From positions 3,844,001-3,908,000 of the forward strand of contig NZ_VFMY01000001.1 of the NCBI RefSeq assembly GCF_006715305.1: a stretch of DNA of 64,000 nucleotides, read 5' to 3'. The stretch is from Arthrobacter sp. SLBN-100. GTDB lineage: Bacteria; Actinomycetota; Actinomycetes; Actinomycetales; Micrococcaceae. The notes under the pieces were generated by a model that saw only the letters and a list, made by a program, of their open reading frames with translations, searched no databases and had not been told where the DNA came from. Below are positions 49,252 through 57,536 of the stretch, in pieces (within the stretch, counting starts at the first letter, position 1; every line of letters starts with the position of its first letter). Both the position numbers and the translations under genes were made by a program.

Positions 49252-49985
49252 CCCAGGTTCTCCCAGATCTTTTCCGTCTGCGCCTGGTCCTGCTCCTGGC
49301 GCCGCAACACCTTGCCCATGGCCTGCAGCCGGTCACCGGCCAGAACTGCAAGATCCCCGTCGGACAAGCTGTCCAGTGCGGCCCGGCGGGCCCCCGGGGG
49401 CCAGCCGGCCTCCTCTTCGGTGACCAGCCCGGTGGCCACCAGGCCACCGGCCAGTCCAACGCCGGCCGCCCGGGCCGTGGCCACGGCCAGCTCAGCTGTC
49501 AGCCGGTTGGCCGTCAGCTGCGCCGAATAATTCTGTGGTGCGATCCCAGTGGCGGCAGACACGCGGTGCCGCACCTCGCCGTCGTCAATTGCCTCGACCC
49601 AGTTCTTGACGGAGGTGGCATGCGGCGCCGGCGAAAGGGAGGGCGGCTCAGCGCCGGCTGTACCCTCCGGGTCCATCGCCGGGCGCGCGAGCATGGCGTG
49701 CAGCAGGTCGGCGGTGGAGACCTGGCTGACCAGTTCACAGCGCGTGGGCGGCGGCTGGGGATCGGCCAATTGCCGGTAGGCGTCGAAATCCGCCAGGGCG
49801 GCCACCGGGTTGATGCCGTAGGCGCGGCTGATGCTGACCAGTGTGGTGACTGATACTTTTCCACGGACCAGCTGCTGGGCCAGGGTGGTCCGCTTGATCC
49901 CGGAGATCCTGCAGATGTCAGCCGTGCTGGCCTCCGGCGCAACGCCTTGCAGCCAGCGCTGGAACGCCTTGGCGGGGAGGGTCAT
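49248..49985 (-). CDS. XRE-like helix-turn-helix regulator
   Basis: 245 residues from ATG 49983-49985. N-terminal HTH of Cro/C1 type: TADICRISGIKRTTLAQQLV RGKVSVTTLVSISRAYGINP. A Pro-rich linker follows (DPQPPPTRCE), then a helical C-terminal domain (RLTAELAVATARAAGVGLAG GLVATGLV). Direct repeats upstream (50017, 50041) may be its own operator. Overlaps the downstream membrane gene. Confidence 0.8.
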   Translation of the reverse strand: MTLPAKAFQRWLQGVAPEASTADICRISGIKRTTLAQQLVRGKVSVTTLVSISRAYGINPVAALADFDAYRQLADPQPPPTRCELVSQVSTADLLHAMLARPAMDPEGTAGAEPPSLSPAPHATSVKNWVEAIDDGEVRHRVSAATGIAPQNYSAQLTANRLTAELAVATARAAGVGLAGGLVATGLVTEEEAGWPPGARRAALDSLSDGDLAVLAGDRLQAMGKVLRRQEQDQAQTEKIWENLG

Positions 49986-50016
49986 GGAGGGCTCTCTGCA
50001 GAACGGATGATGTGTT

Positions 50017-50049
50017 GATTTTACCTGCCGGTTTCCCGCCGATTTTACC
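50017..50049 (-). promoter_or_regulatory. Direct repeats GGTAAAATC upstream of the XRE gene
   Basis: GGTAAAATC (minus strand) occurs at 50041-50049 and 50017-50025, 24 bp apart. They may be an autoregulatory operator; TAAAAT also resembles a -10 box, so alternating promoters are possible. Confidence 0.5.
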
Positions 50050-50080
50050 CGGGGTTCGGTTTCGACTATGCTTAATGGTC

Positions 50081-50129
50081 GAGCCCGTTGGTCCGTACAC
50101 CCCCCAAGTCCGGACCAGCGGGTTCTTTT
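50081..50129 (+). terminator. Terminator hairpin in the ABC-F leader (possible attenuator)
   Basis: 15-bp stem with two G-U pairs (50081-50095 with 50111-50125), loop with CCCCCC, then TTTT. No gene lies upstream on this strand, so it must act on the leader of the ABC-F gene or end a small RNA. A 50-codon frame (ATG 50068, TGA 50218-50220) runs through it. Confidence 0.6.
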
Positions 50130-50232
50130 ATGTCCGCCGCCTCCGGCGCCCTCCCTCCTGCGCATCAGCAAGGCTGATGCGCGCCGGAAAGTGGACCACC
50201 GGCTGCGGGTGCTCCGGTGAAAGGATGGATCA

Positions 50233-51876
50233 ATGACTGCGACCCTTGTTGCCAAGGAGGTTTCCGGCGGTCACGACCACCGGCAGCTTTTCTCCCGGCT
50301 CTCCTTGACCGTTGCCCCCGGTGACGTGGTGGGCGTGGTGGGTGCCAACGGTGCCGGCAAGTCCACGCTGCTGCGGCTCCTGGCCGGCGTCGACCAGCCG
50401 CAGGAAGGAACGGTCAGCCTTGCCCCGGCAGATGCATTCGTGGGCTGGCTTCCCCAGGAACACGAGCGGATTCAAGGTGAAACCGTGGCCGGCTATATCG
50501 CCCGGCGGACAGGTTGCGCGGAGGCGACAGCCGAGATGGAATCCACCGCCGAGGCGCTTGGCTCAGGTGCGCCTGGTGCGGATGATGCCTACGCCCGGGC
50601 CTTCGACCGCTGGATGGCCTCGGGTGCCGCGGACCTGGATGAGCGCATCCCTGCTGTCCTGGCCGAGCTTGGCCTCGAGACCGGGGCTGAGGCTGAGATG
50701 ACAGGTCTTTCGGGCGGACAGGCAGCCCGGGTGGCGCTGGCGGCCCTGTTGCTTAGCCGGTTCGACGTTGTACTCCTGGACGAACCCACGAATGATTTGG
50801 ACCTGGCCGGTCTGGCAAAACTGGAGGATTTTGTCCGCGGCCTGCGCGGAGGTGTTGTGCTGGTCAGTCACGACCGGGAATTCCTTGCCCGCTGCGTCAC
50901 CACCGTGGTGGAGTTGGACCTGGCGCAGAATTCGGTAGCAGTTTACGACGGCGGCTACGACGCCTTCCTGGAAGAACGCGCCGTTTCGCGGCGGCACGCA
51001 CGCGAGAAATATGAGGAGTTCGCCGCCACCAAAGCGGACCTGGTGTCACGGGCGCGGACCCAGCGCGAGTGGAGTTCCCAGGGTGTGCGGAATGCCATGA
51101 AGAAGAACCCGGACAACGACAAGATCCGCCGGGCCGCCAGCACCGAGTCTTCGGAGAAGCAGGCCCAGAAGGTGCGGCAGATGGAATCGCGGATTGCCCG
51201 GCTGGACGTGGTGGAAGAGCCCCGGAAGGAATGGCAGCTGCAGTTCTCCATCGGCCAGGCGCCCCGCTCCAGCTCGGTGGTGGCAACCCTCCGCGATGCC
51301 GTGGTGAGGCAGGGCAATTTCACCCTGGGCCCGGTGAATCTCCAGCTCAACGCGGGGGAGCGGATCGGCATTACCGGTCCCAACGGCGCCGGAAAGTCCA
51401 CCCTGCTCCGCCTTCTGCTGGGCGACCTCGCGCCGGAGTCCGGCAGCGCAGCAATGGGCGCTTCCATTGCAGTCGGCGAGATCGACCAGGCGCGCGGGCT
51501 GCTCGCCGGGCACCTCCCCCTGGCTGACGCCGTCGAGGCGGTCCTGGTGGACCTGACTCCGGCAGAGGTCCGCACCCTGCTGGCCAAGTTCGGCCTCAAG
51601 GCGGACCACACAGCCAGGACCATTGATTCGCTTTCGCCGGGTGAACGCACCAGGGCGGCCCTGGCCCTGCTGCAGGCGCGGGGCGTGAACCTCCTTGTCC
51701 TGGATGAGCCAACCAACCACCTGGACCTGCCAGCCATTGAGCAGCTTGAGGAGGCGCTGGAAAGCTACGACGGCGCCTTGCTGCTGGTGACGCACGACCG
51801 CAGGCTGCTGGAAAACGTGCGGCTGGATGTACGTTGGAAAGTGGAGAACGGAACGGTAATGGAGCAGCAACAATGA
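50233..51876 (+). CDS. ABC-F family ATPase (ribosome-associated; possible antibiotic resistance)
   Basis: 547 residues, no membrane helices. Two ABC domains: Walker A GANGAGKST and GPNGAGKST, signatures LSGGQ and LSPGE, Walker B LLDEPTNDLDL and VLDEPTNHLDL. The linker (YEEFAATKADLVSRARTQRE onward) corresponds to the P-site tRNA interaction motif region. ABC-F proteins act on ribosomes; many resist antibiotics. AAGGA precedes the ATG. Its leader holds a terminator, as in several inducible ABC-F genes. Overlaps the next ABC gene (ATGA). Confidence 0.9.
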   Translation: MTATLVAKEVSGGHDHRQLFSRLSLTVAPGDVVGVVGANGAGKSTLLRLLAGVDQPQEGTVSLAPADAFVGWLPQEHERIQGETVAGYIARRTGCAEATAEMESTAEALGSGAPGADDAYARAFDRWMASGAADLDERIPAVLAELGLETGAEAEMTGLSGGQAARVALAALLLSRFDVVLLDEPTNDLDLAGLAKLEDFVRGLRGGVVLVSHDREFLARCVTTVVELDLAQNSVAVYDGGYDAFLEERAVSRRHAREKYEEFAATKADLVSRARTQREWSSQGVRNAMKKNPDNDKIRRAASTESSEKQAQKVRQMESRIARLDVVEEPRKEWQLQFSIGQAPRSSSVVATLRDAVVRQGNFTLGPVNLQLNAGERIGITGPNGAGKSTLLRLLLGDLAPESGSAAMGASIAVGEIDQARGLLAGHLPLADAVEAVLVDLTPAEVRTLLAKFGLKADHTARTIDSLSPGERTRAALALLQARGVNLLVLDEPTNHLDLPAIEQLEEALESYDGALLLVTHDRRLLENVRLDVRWKVENGTVMEQQQ

Positions 51877-53786
51877 GCATGGAACGGGTTGCCTGGGGCT
51901 CCCTCTACAACATCACCAGGGCCAAGAGCGGCTCGAAACCATTCTCCAAGGCCACCCTGAAGCGCGTCCTTGGATTTGCCCGGCCGCACCGGGGCAAGCT
52001 GATGGCGTTCGTGGCGTTGTCCGTCGTCATGGCATTCCTGGCTGTGGCAACCCCCGTCCTGGCGGGGCAGGTGGTGGACGCGATCGTCGCGAAGGCAGCC
52101 ACGGAGGAGGTTGTCCGCCTCGCCGTGCTGATCGCCGTTGTGGCTGTAGCCGAAGCGGCCCTGGGACTGGTGAGCCGCTGGCTGTCCTCCACTATTGGCG
52201 AAGGGGTGATCGTGGATCTGCGCACCCGGGTCTTCGACCATGTGCAGAAGATGCCGATCGCCTTCTTCACCCGGACCCGCACAGGCGCCCTGGTCAGCAG
52301 GCTCAACAACGACGTCATCGGTGCCCAGTCCGCCTTTGCCGGCACGCTCTCCGGCGTTGTCAGCAACGTGGTGGCACTGATCCTCACGCTCATCGTTATG
52401 CTGGGCACGTCCTGGCAGGTGACGGTGCTGGCCATGATCCTGCTCCCGGTCTTCCTCATCCCCGCCCGGCGGATGGGCTCCAGGCTCGCGGACCTGCGCC
52501 GCGAGGCGGCGGAGCACAACGCGGCCATGGGCACGCAGATGACGGAGCGTTTTTCCGCCCCCGGCGCCACCCTGGTCAAGCTCTTCGGCCGGCCGGACGA
52601 GGAATCCCGCGAGTTCGCCGTCCGCGCAGGCCGCGTCCGCGACATCGGTGTCCGCACTGCCATGCTGCAGTTCACCTTCGTGACCGCCCTGACGCTGGTC
52701 TCCGCGCTCGCCCTCGCCCTCGTGTACGGGCTGGGCGGTTGGCTGGCCATCACGGGCCAGCTGGCGGCCGGCGATGTTGTGGTGCTGGCCCTGCTGCTCA
52801 CCCGGCTCTACGCCCCGCTGACGGCCCTGTCCAACGCGAGGGTGGAAATCATGAGCGCCCTGGTCAGCTTCGAGCGGGTTTTCGAAATCCTGGACCTCAA
52901 GCCATTGATCCAGCAGAAGCCGGACGCCGTGCCAGTGCCGCCCGGCCCGGTCTCCGTGGAGTTCGACGACGTCCGTTTCGCTTACCCCTCTGCGGAAAAG
53001 GTTTCGCTGGCCTCGCTCGAGGAGGTGTCCACGCTGGACACCCGCGGCGGTGAAGAGGTGCTGCACGGCATCAGCTTCCGGGTGGAACCTGGCCAAACGG
53101 TGGCGCTGGTGGGTTCCTCCGGTGCCGGCAAGTCCACCATTGCGCAGCTGCTCGCCCGGCTCTACGACGTCGATTCCGGCGCCGTCCGCCTGGGCGGAAC
53201 CGCGCCGGGAACCGGCCTGGACCTGCGCGACGCCACCTTCGATTCCCTGCGGGACAGCCTGGGCATGGTGACCCAGGATGGCCATCTCTTCCACGAAACA
53301 ATCGCCTCCAACCTCCGGCTCGCCAAGCCGGACGCCACGGAGGAGGACATGTGGGAGGTCATCCGCCAGGCCCGGCTCGAAACCATGATCCGGTCCCTGC
53401 CGGACGGGCTGGACACGGTGGTGGGTGAACGCGGTTACCGGCTCTCCGGCGGGGAACGGCAGCGGCTCACCATCGCGCGGCTGCTGATCGCCCAGCCGCG
53501 CGTCGTCATCCTCGACGAGGCGACGGCAGCGCTGGACTCCACCAATGAAGCGGCCGTGCAGGCTGCCTTGGGCGCCGCGCTCGAGGGGCGCACCGCCGTC
53601 GTGATTGCGCACCGCTTGTCCACCGTCCGTGCCGCGGACGCGATCCTGGTGGTGGAGGACGGCAGGATTGTGGAGCGCGGCACGCATACTGAACTGCTGG
53701 CCGCCGAGGGCCGGTACGCCGAGCTGTACAGGACGCAGTTCGCCGAAGCCACGGCAGTGGCCCAGGAAGCAGTTCCGGAGTTCTAG
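51873..53786 (+). CDS. ABC exporter, fused membrane and ATPase domains
   Basis: 637 residues starting at ATG 51873 inside the ABC-F stop. Six-helix membrane domain (residues about 45-330) with IAFFTRTRTGALVSRLNNDV coupling region, then ATPase with GSSGAGKSTIAQLL, LSGGERQRLTIARLLIAQP, VVILDEATAALDS and an H-loop AHRLSTVRAAD. Half-transporter working as a dimer; substrate unknown, perhaps a drug given the neighbour. Confidence 0.92.
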   Translation: MSMERVAWGSLYNITRAKSGSKPFSKATLKRVLGFARPHRGKLMAFVALSVVMAFLAVATPVLAGQVVDAIVAKAATEEVVRLAVLIAVVAVAEAALGLVSRWLSSTIGEGVIVDLRTRVFDHVQKMPIAFFTRTRTGALVSRLNNDVIGAQSAFAGTLSGVVSNVVALILTLIVMLGTSWQVTVLAMILLPVFLIPARRMGSRLADLRREAAEHNAAMGTQMTERFSAPGATLVKLFGRPDEESREFAVRAGRVRDIGVRTAMLQFTFVTALTLVSALALALVYGLGGWLAITGQLAAGDVVVLALLLTRLYAPLTALSNARVEIMSALVSFERVFEILDLKPLIQQKPDAVPVPPGPVSVEFDDVRFAYPSAEKVSLASLEEVSTLDTRGGEEVLHGISFRVEPGQTVALVGSSGAGKSTIAQLLARLYDVDSGAVRLGGTAPGTGLDLRDATFDSLRDSLGMVTQDGHLFHETIASNLRLAKPDATEEDMWEVIRQARLETMIRSLPDGLDTVVGERGYRLSGGERQRLTIARLLIAQPRVVILDEATAALDSTNEAAVQAALGAALEGRTAVVIAHRLSTVRAADAILVVEDGRIVERGTHTELLAAEGRYAELYRTQFAEATAVAQEAVPEF

Positions 53787-53799
53787 TCGTCCCGCGGCT

Positions 53800-54213
53800 T
53801 CAGGCCTGGCGGGCCAGTTCGGGCAGGATATGGTCCGTCAGCAGCGGGGCAAGGTCGCCGGGAAGGCCGGCGCGCCCGTCCACGGGCAGGTCCAACCACC
53901 GGATCTCCGCAATCTCCGCGGAAGGGCGGGCCTCCCACGTGCCCGGCGCCATAAACACCGTTGCCTCAATATCCGTGGCAGCTTCATTGGCGGCGTCAGC
54001 AATCCAAACGCCCATGAGCTGCAGTTGGCTTGGATCGAGGACGATGCCCACCTCCTCAGCCAGCTCCCGGGCAGCGGCCTGGACGGCGCTTTCGCCTGCT
54101 TCGGGCTTGCCGCCGGGATGCATAAACATGGCGGTGCCGCGCTTCCTGACGGTCAGGAGCCGGCCGGCCTTGTCAAAGACGCAGACGGCCGACACCACAA
54201 TGCGGTTTTTCAT
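53800..54213 (-). CDS. Nudix hydrolase
   Basis: 137 residues. Nudix box GKPEAGESAVQAAARELAEE VG at residues about 34-56, in a protein of typical MutT size. Hydrolyses a nucleoside diphosphate derivative; substrate unknown. Start ATG 54211-54213 overlaps the upstream gene's stop as ATGA. Confidence 0.9.
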   Translation of the reverse strand: MKNRIVVSAVCVFDKAGRLLTVRKRGTAMFMHPGGKPEAGESAVQAAARELAEEVGIVLDPSQLQLMGVWIADAANEAATDIEATVFMAPGTWEARPSAEIAEIRWLDLPVDGRAGLPGDLAPLLTDHILPELARQA

Positions 54214-54704
54214 GCTTCCTGTTCCGGCCGCCGGACCAGCCCCGACGTGAGCAGGAGGTCCTTCCGCGGCCCCAGGACGCTCCAGCTGTAACTGAAGCTG
54301 TTGGCGTCCCCGTACTCGTAGGCCACGCGGTAGGTGTCGGGATCGCACCAGTGCCGATCCAGGTTGGCCTCGGGCGTGAAGCTCATGGTGTGGAAAGGGC
54401 GGCCGTCCGGGAAGCAGACGTCCAGTGAGTCAGGCCGGGCAGTGGTTTTCAGCACGTATTCGCGGGTGGCGGGACCGGTAAAAGTAGGCCAGCGCATGGT
54501 GCCTTCCTCGCGGAGGGCCAGTCCGCCGTCGTTCACGGGCACAATATGTACGACGCCGGTGAAGGTTCCGCGGGTGCCATCGGCGCGGTCCAGCAGGTCA
54601 CGCCGGACGGTCCACAGCCCGGTCGCCGCAGGTTCGTGCGCGGTGGCGGCAGGGCGGCCGAGCAGGTAGGCGCGGAGGTCGAACTCCGGGGGAGGAAAGT
54701 TCAA
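54210..54704 (-). CDS. DUF6314-family protein
   Basis: 164 residues from TTG 54702-54704. Beta-rich (TFTGVVHIVPVNDGGLALRE, SLDVCFPDGRPFHTMSF, HWCDPDTYRVAYEYGDANSF SYSWSVLGP), a lipocalin-like family of unknown function. The start is just 1 base after the 3' end of the tRNA-Arg gene; the GAGGG of the tRNA acceptor arm would be the only ribosome-site-like sequence, 3 nt before the TTG. Start therefore uncertain. Overlaps the Nudix gene. Confidence 0.8.
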   Translation of the reverse strand: MNFPPPEFDLRAYLLGRPAATAHEPAATGLWTVRRDLLDRADGTRGTFTGVVHIVPVNDGGLALREEGTMRWPTFTGPATREYVLKTTARPDSLDVCFPDGRPFHTMSFTPEANLDRHWCDPDTYRVAYEYGDANSFSYSWSVLGPRKDLLLTSGLVRRPEQEA

Positions 54705-54705
54705 G

Positions 54706-54778
54706 TGCCCTCGATTGGAATCGAACCAACGACACCGGCTTTAGGAGAGCCGTGCTCTATCCACTGAGCTACGAGGGC
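54706..54778 (-). tRNA. tRNA-Arg (anticodon CCT)
   Basis: 73 nt. Acceptor GCCCTCG / CGAGGGC with discriminator A; D arm AGCTCAGTGGATAGAGC; anticodon stem CGGCT/AGCCG with loop CTCCTAA (CCT); T arm GGTTCGATTCC. CCA is not encoded. Confidence 0.95.
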
Positions 54779-54862
54779 GCGCATCCGTTGGATCGGCAGG
54801 GCCGGTCCGGGGCGGACACGGATACAAGCATACAAGGTGCGGAGCCGTACTACGCTCAAGGC

Positions 54863-55627
54863 ATGAGTTCAGCGCCGTCCACGTCTGCCGCCGTCGCCGT
54901 TATTCCGGACACCACCTCGACACGGCAGTACATCGGGGCGTGGTCGGTACTCAGTGTGCTGCAATATTTCGCGGCGGAGGCTGCAGTGATCGGAGCGTGG
55001 GCCGGGCCGCGCCCGTACGACCTGCGAACGGGCTATATCAGCGACCTTGGTGCCTTGCACTGCGGCGTCTTTGATGGCCGCGAGGTGTGTTCCCCGCTGA
55101 ACTGGCTGATGAACGCCTCGTTTGTGGTTCAAGGACTCGGAATGCTTTTGGGTGCGCTGCTGCTCAGCTCGGGGCTGCTGCGCGTGGCTGCCTTGGCGGG
55201 AACCTGGGTGCAGCGGGGCCGGCGGAGACCCTGGCTCGCTGCTGTCTGGGTGCGCCTGCTCACCGGAACGGCGGGGGCGGGCACGGTGATCGTGGGACTG
55301 GTGCCGGAGGACGCCGGCTCCGGCTGGCACTACAGCGGTGCCCTCATGTATTTCATTGCGGGGGCGGCGGCGCTGCTGGTCCTGGGGTTCCTCTGGGTGC
55401 GGAAAACAGCCATGGCGTGGTTCATCCTGGCGTGCGGCACTGTGTCCGCTGCCGCCCTGGTGACGGGAGGGCTGACCGGCATGCACGTGCCCGAACCCGG
55501 CACCTTGGAGCGGCTCATGGCTTACCCCGTCACGGTGGGCATGGCTACCGCGGGCCTGGTCATCGCACAGCGTGTGCACCGGCACCGGAAGGAACGTGCC
55601 CGGCTGCGCGCCCTGGCAGCCCGCTGA
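54863..55627 (+). CDS. DUF998-family membrane protein
   Basis: 254 residues from ATG 54863. About six membrane helices with the DUF998 pattern (YDLRTGYISDLGALHCGVFD, NWLMNASFVVQGLGMLLGAL, VGLVPEDAGSGWHYSGALMY FIAG). Function unknown; members relate to hydrophobic transporter-like proteins. Basic C-terminus RVHRHRKERARLRALAAR. Stands alone and is divergent from the tRNA. Confidence 0.82.
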   Translation: MSSAPSTSAAVAVIPDTTSTRQYIGAWSVLSVLQYFAAEAAVIGAWAGPRPYDLRTGYISDLGALHCGVFDGREVCSPLNWLMNASFVVQGLGMLLGALLLSSGLLRVAALAGTWVQRGRRRPWLAAVWVRLLTGTAGAGTVIVGLVPEDAGSGWHYSGALMYFIAGAAALLVLGFLWVRKTAMAWFILACGTVSAAALVTGGLTGMHVPEPGTLERLMAYPVTVGMATAGLVIAQRVHRHRKERARLRALAAR

Positions 55628-55654
55628 TGCCCCTTCGGCTGACCAGAAAATCGC

Positions 55655-56068
55655 TCACTTGAGGAAGAACTCACGGAACCTGCTCAGCGATTTCCCCCCG
55701 GAGTAGCCGAGAGTGCCGGCCCCGGCAGATACGGCGTCGTCCGGCGAGAAGATACCGATGGCGAAGGAACCCGACTCAAGCTCTTCAGTCGTGGCGAGAA
55801 TCGGCGGGAGCGCATCGCCGAGAATTTTTGTGAGGCCGGCCTCGTCATAGCTGGACCCAACCAACTTCACGGTGATGAACTTTCCCGATGTGTTCAGAAT
55901 GACGTCAACCTCCGCCGACTCAATTCCGGCAACTGACATCGCGGCTTCGTGCATGTCGTTTTCCAGCCGGTCAGCAGTGGAAGGGCCCTTCGCCATGCAC
56001 GCCGAGAGCCCTAAGACCACCAACCCTAAGGCCAGCACCCTGACGACGGTATGGAGTCGGCGCATCAT
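55655..56068 (-). CDS. Small lipoprotein of the WXG-hydrolase cassette
   Basis: 137 residues from ATG 56066-56068, which overlaps the upstream stop as TAATG. Signal peptide with lipobox LGLSAC (Cys about 24). The mature part DRLENDMHEAAMSVAGIESA EVDVILNTSGKFITVKLVGS has no recognised domain. In this position it may be a partner or an immunity protein for the hydrolase; that is inference. Confidence 0.75.
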   Translation of the reverse strand: MMRRLHTVVRVLALGLVVLGLSACMAKGPSTADRLENDMHEAAMSVAGIESAEVDVILNTSGKFITVKLVGSSYDEAGLTKILGDALPPILATTEELESGSFAIGIFSPDDAVSAGAGTLGYSGGKSLSRFREFFLK

Positions 56069-57534
56069 TACTGCTTTCGGGAGACGTTGGTCACGGTCGA
56101 GGTTACCTGGCTGGCATCCGTGGTCAGGAACCGTTGGGTTGACTGCTGTTGGCTGTAATGGGCAATCGGTCCGCCGGCCTCGTACTGCCTGACTGAATCC
56201 ACGTAACGATAGGCGTCGTGGTAATTGATGCCCGCGATCCCAGCGTCGATGTCGGGATTTGGCAGCTCCACGATGGTGGCCCCGTTGTCCCGGGTGGCGG
56301 TGACGATCCCTCCCGGCCACGCCGTGGAGTCGGCCAGGTCCACCTTCGGTACCGGATCTCCGGCATGCTGCAGCGCCAGGACATCGATGGACGGCGGGAT
56401 GGGCGTGGAATCCACGGGTGAACCGAACGTGACGAGATTGGTGACGTTGAAGCGGTCAGTGAAGCTGCCGTCGGAAGCAAGGGCCGCAGCAATCATTCCA
56501 CCCTGGGAGTGCCCCGAGAGCATCACCGGCGCACCTTCGGGAATGCCAGCCTGCTCCATGGCCAGCCGGACTGCCTCCGCCGCGGTGGACAGGTTGCCGC
56601 CGGCCAGTTCAAGGTTCCCTGTGAGGTCGGTCGGATTTGCCGCACCGTCGGGCAACCACCGAGTGGTGCCGGGGATGCTGACGATATAAGCAGGCGGCTC
56701 GCCCGGCTTCTCAATCGTGGTGATACGTACGCCCGTGTCCGGAACCCCGGATTTTCCGGAGTCGGAATAGGCGGTGTCAGTGGCGTCGAGGACTGCGCTG
56801 ATAGTGGATGGGACCGGTGTGACTAACCGACGATTGCTGTCGATGTCGTTGGGAGTGCCAACGCCAACAGGGATGGGCTCCCCGGCAACCGGCCGGCCGT
56901 CGTCCAACAGGTGGGGGTTGAATAAACCGAGGCTGGAGATTGTTGCCTGCAGGTTTTCCACGGTGCCCGCCATCAGCAGGCCGTTCGAGACAAGCTCTGT
57001 CACCGATGGCGGCTCGCCGGAAGTCAGCCACCGCCAGCCCATGTCCATCACGTTGCCGGCTTGGCTGACCACATTTCCCTGCGCGTCCATGAGGTTGCGG
57101 AGGGGAAGCGGAGCCGAGTCCTGCACAGAGTTCCACAGGTTACCCACGGTGTCCTGAACAGCAGTGGTGAAGTTCCCGCCCGTGTCCCACAGGTCCCCTG
57201 CAGTGCCGGCGACGGAGTCAACCAGCGAGTCGAAGAACGATGGAGCCTGCGGAGCCGACGGTTGGCCCGTCCCCTTGCTGCTGGCCGCAACCTGCTCCTC
57301 GACATTTCGCTTGACAGCAGTGGAGGCGGCAGCGAGCGCATGGGCTGTGCTGATCAGCTTGGTCCTGTGGCCGGTCCATTCGTCAGTAAACTTCTGCGCG
57401 TCTGCACCCTTCCAGGGCGAGCCCTGGATCAGGGGTGTGAGGCTGCGGCTCAGGGCAGCCAGCCGGTCACTGGCGCGGGCCAACTCTTCGCTGAGGCGCC
57501 GCCCGCTTTCGACGTCCATTCCATAGAGGGCCAT
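56068..57534 (-). CDS. WXG100-like domain fused to alpha/beta hydrolase (probable T7SS effector)
   Basis: 488 residues from ATG 57532-57534. Residues 1-95 form a WXG-like helical hairpin (Trp41-Lys-Gly43 in IQGSPWKGADAQKFTDEWTG), residues about 100-240 a helical linker with glycine-rich turns, and 250-488 an alpha/beta hydrolase with nucleophile Ser343 (LSGHSQGG), likely Asp393 (HAGDPVP) and His439 (NYHDAYRYV). The layout matches secreted type VII effectors where a WXG helix carries an enzyme. Lipase or esterase activity is likely. Gene begins 2 bp after the EspG-like gene. Confidence 0.83.
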   Translation of the reverse strand: MALYGMDVESGRRLSEELARASDRLAALSRSLTPLIQGSPWKGADAQKFTDEWTGHRTKLISTAHALAAASTAVKRNVEEQVAASSKGTGQPSAPQAPSFFDSLVDSVAGTAGDLWDTGGNFTTAVQDTVGNLWNSVQDSAPLPLRNLMDAQGNVVSQAGNVMDMGWRWLTSGEPPSVTELVSNGLLMAGTVENLQATISSLGLFNPHLLDDGRPVAGEPIPVGVGTPNDIDSNRRLVTPVPSTISAVLDATDTAYSDSGKSGVPDTGVRITTIEKPGEPPAYIVSIPGTTRWLPDGAANPTDLTGNLELAGGNLSTAAEAVRLAMEQAGIPEGAPVMLSGHSQGGMIAAALASDGSFTDRFNVTNLVTFGSPVDSTPIPPSIDVLALQHAGDPVPKVDLADSTAWPGGIVTATRDNGATIVELPNPDIDAGIAGINYHDAYRYVDSVRQYEAGGPIAHYSQQQSTQRFLTTDASQVTSTVTNVSRKQ

Positions 57535-57536
57535 CC

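Noticed and set aside
50081..50129. 6C RNA (poly-C loop sRNA)
   Set aside because: Only one hairpin has CCCCCC in its loop; the second conserved hairpin of 6C RNA is not visible.
51765..53687. Minus-strand open frame (640 codons) opposite the ABC exporter
   Set aside because: Antisense shadow in high-GC DNA; the plus strand encodes complete ABC motifs.
54706..54778. tRNA-Arg as an integration (att) site of a mobile element
   Set aside because: No integrase, direct repeat of the tRNA 3' end or foreign-looking genes nearby.
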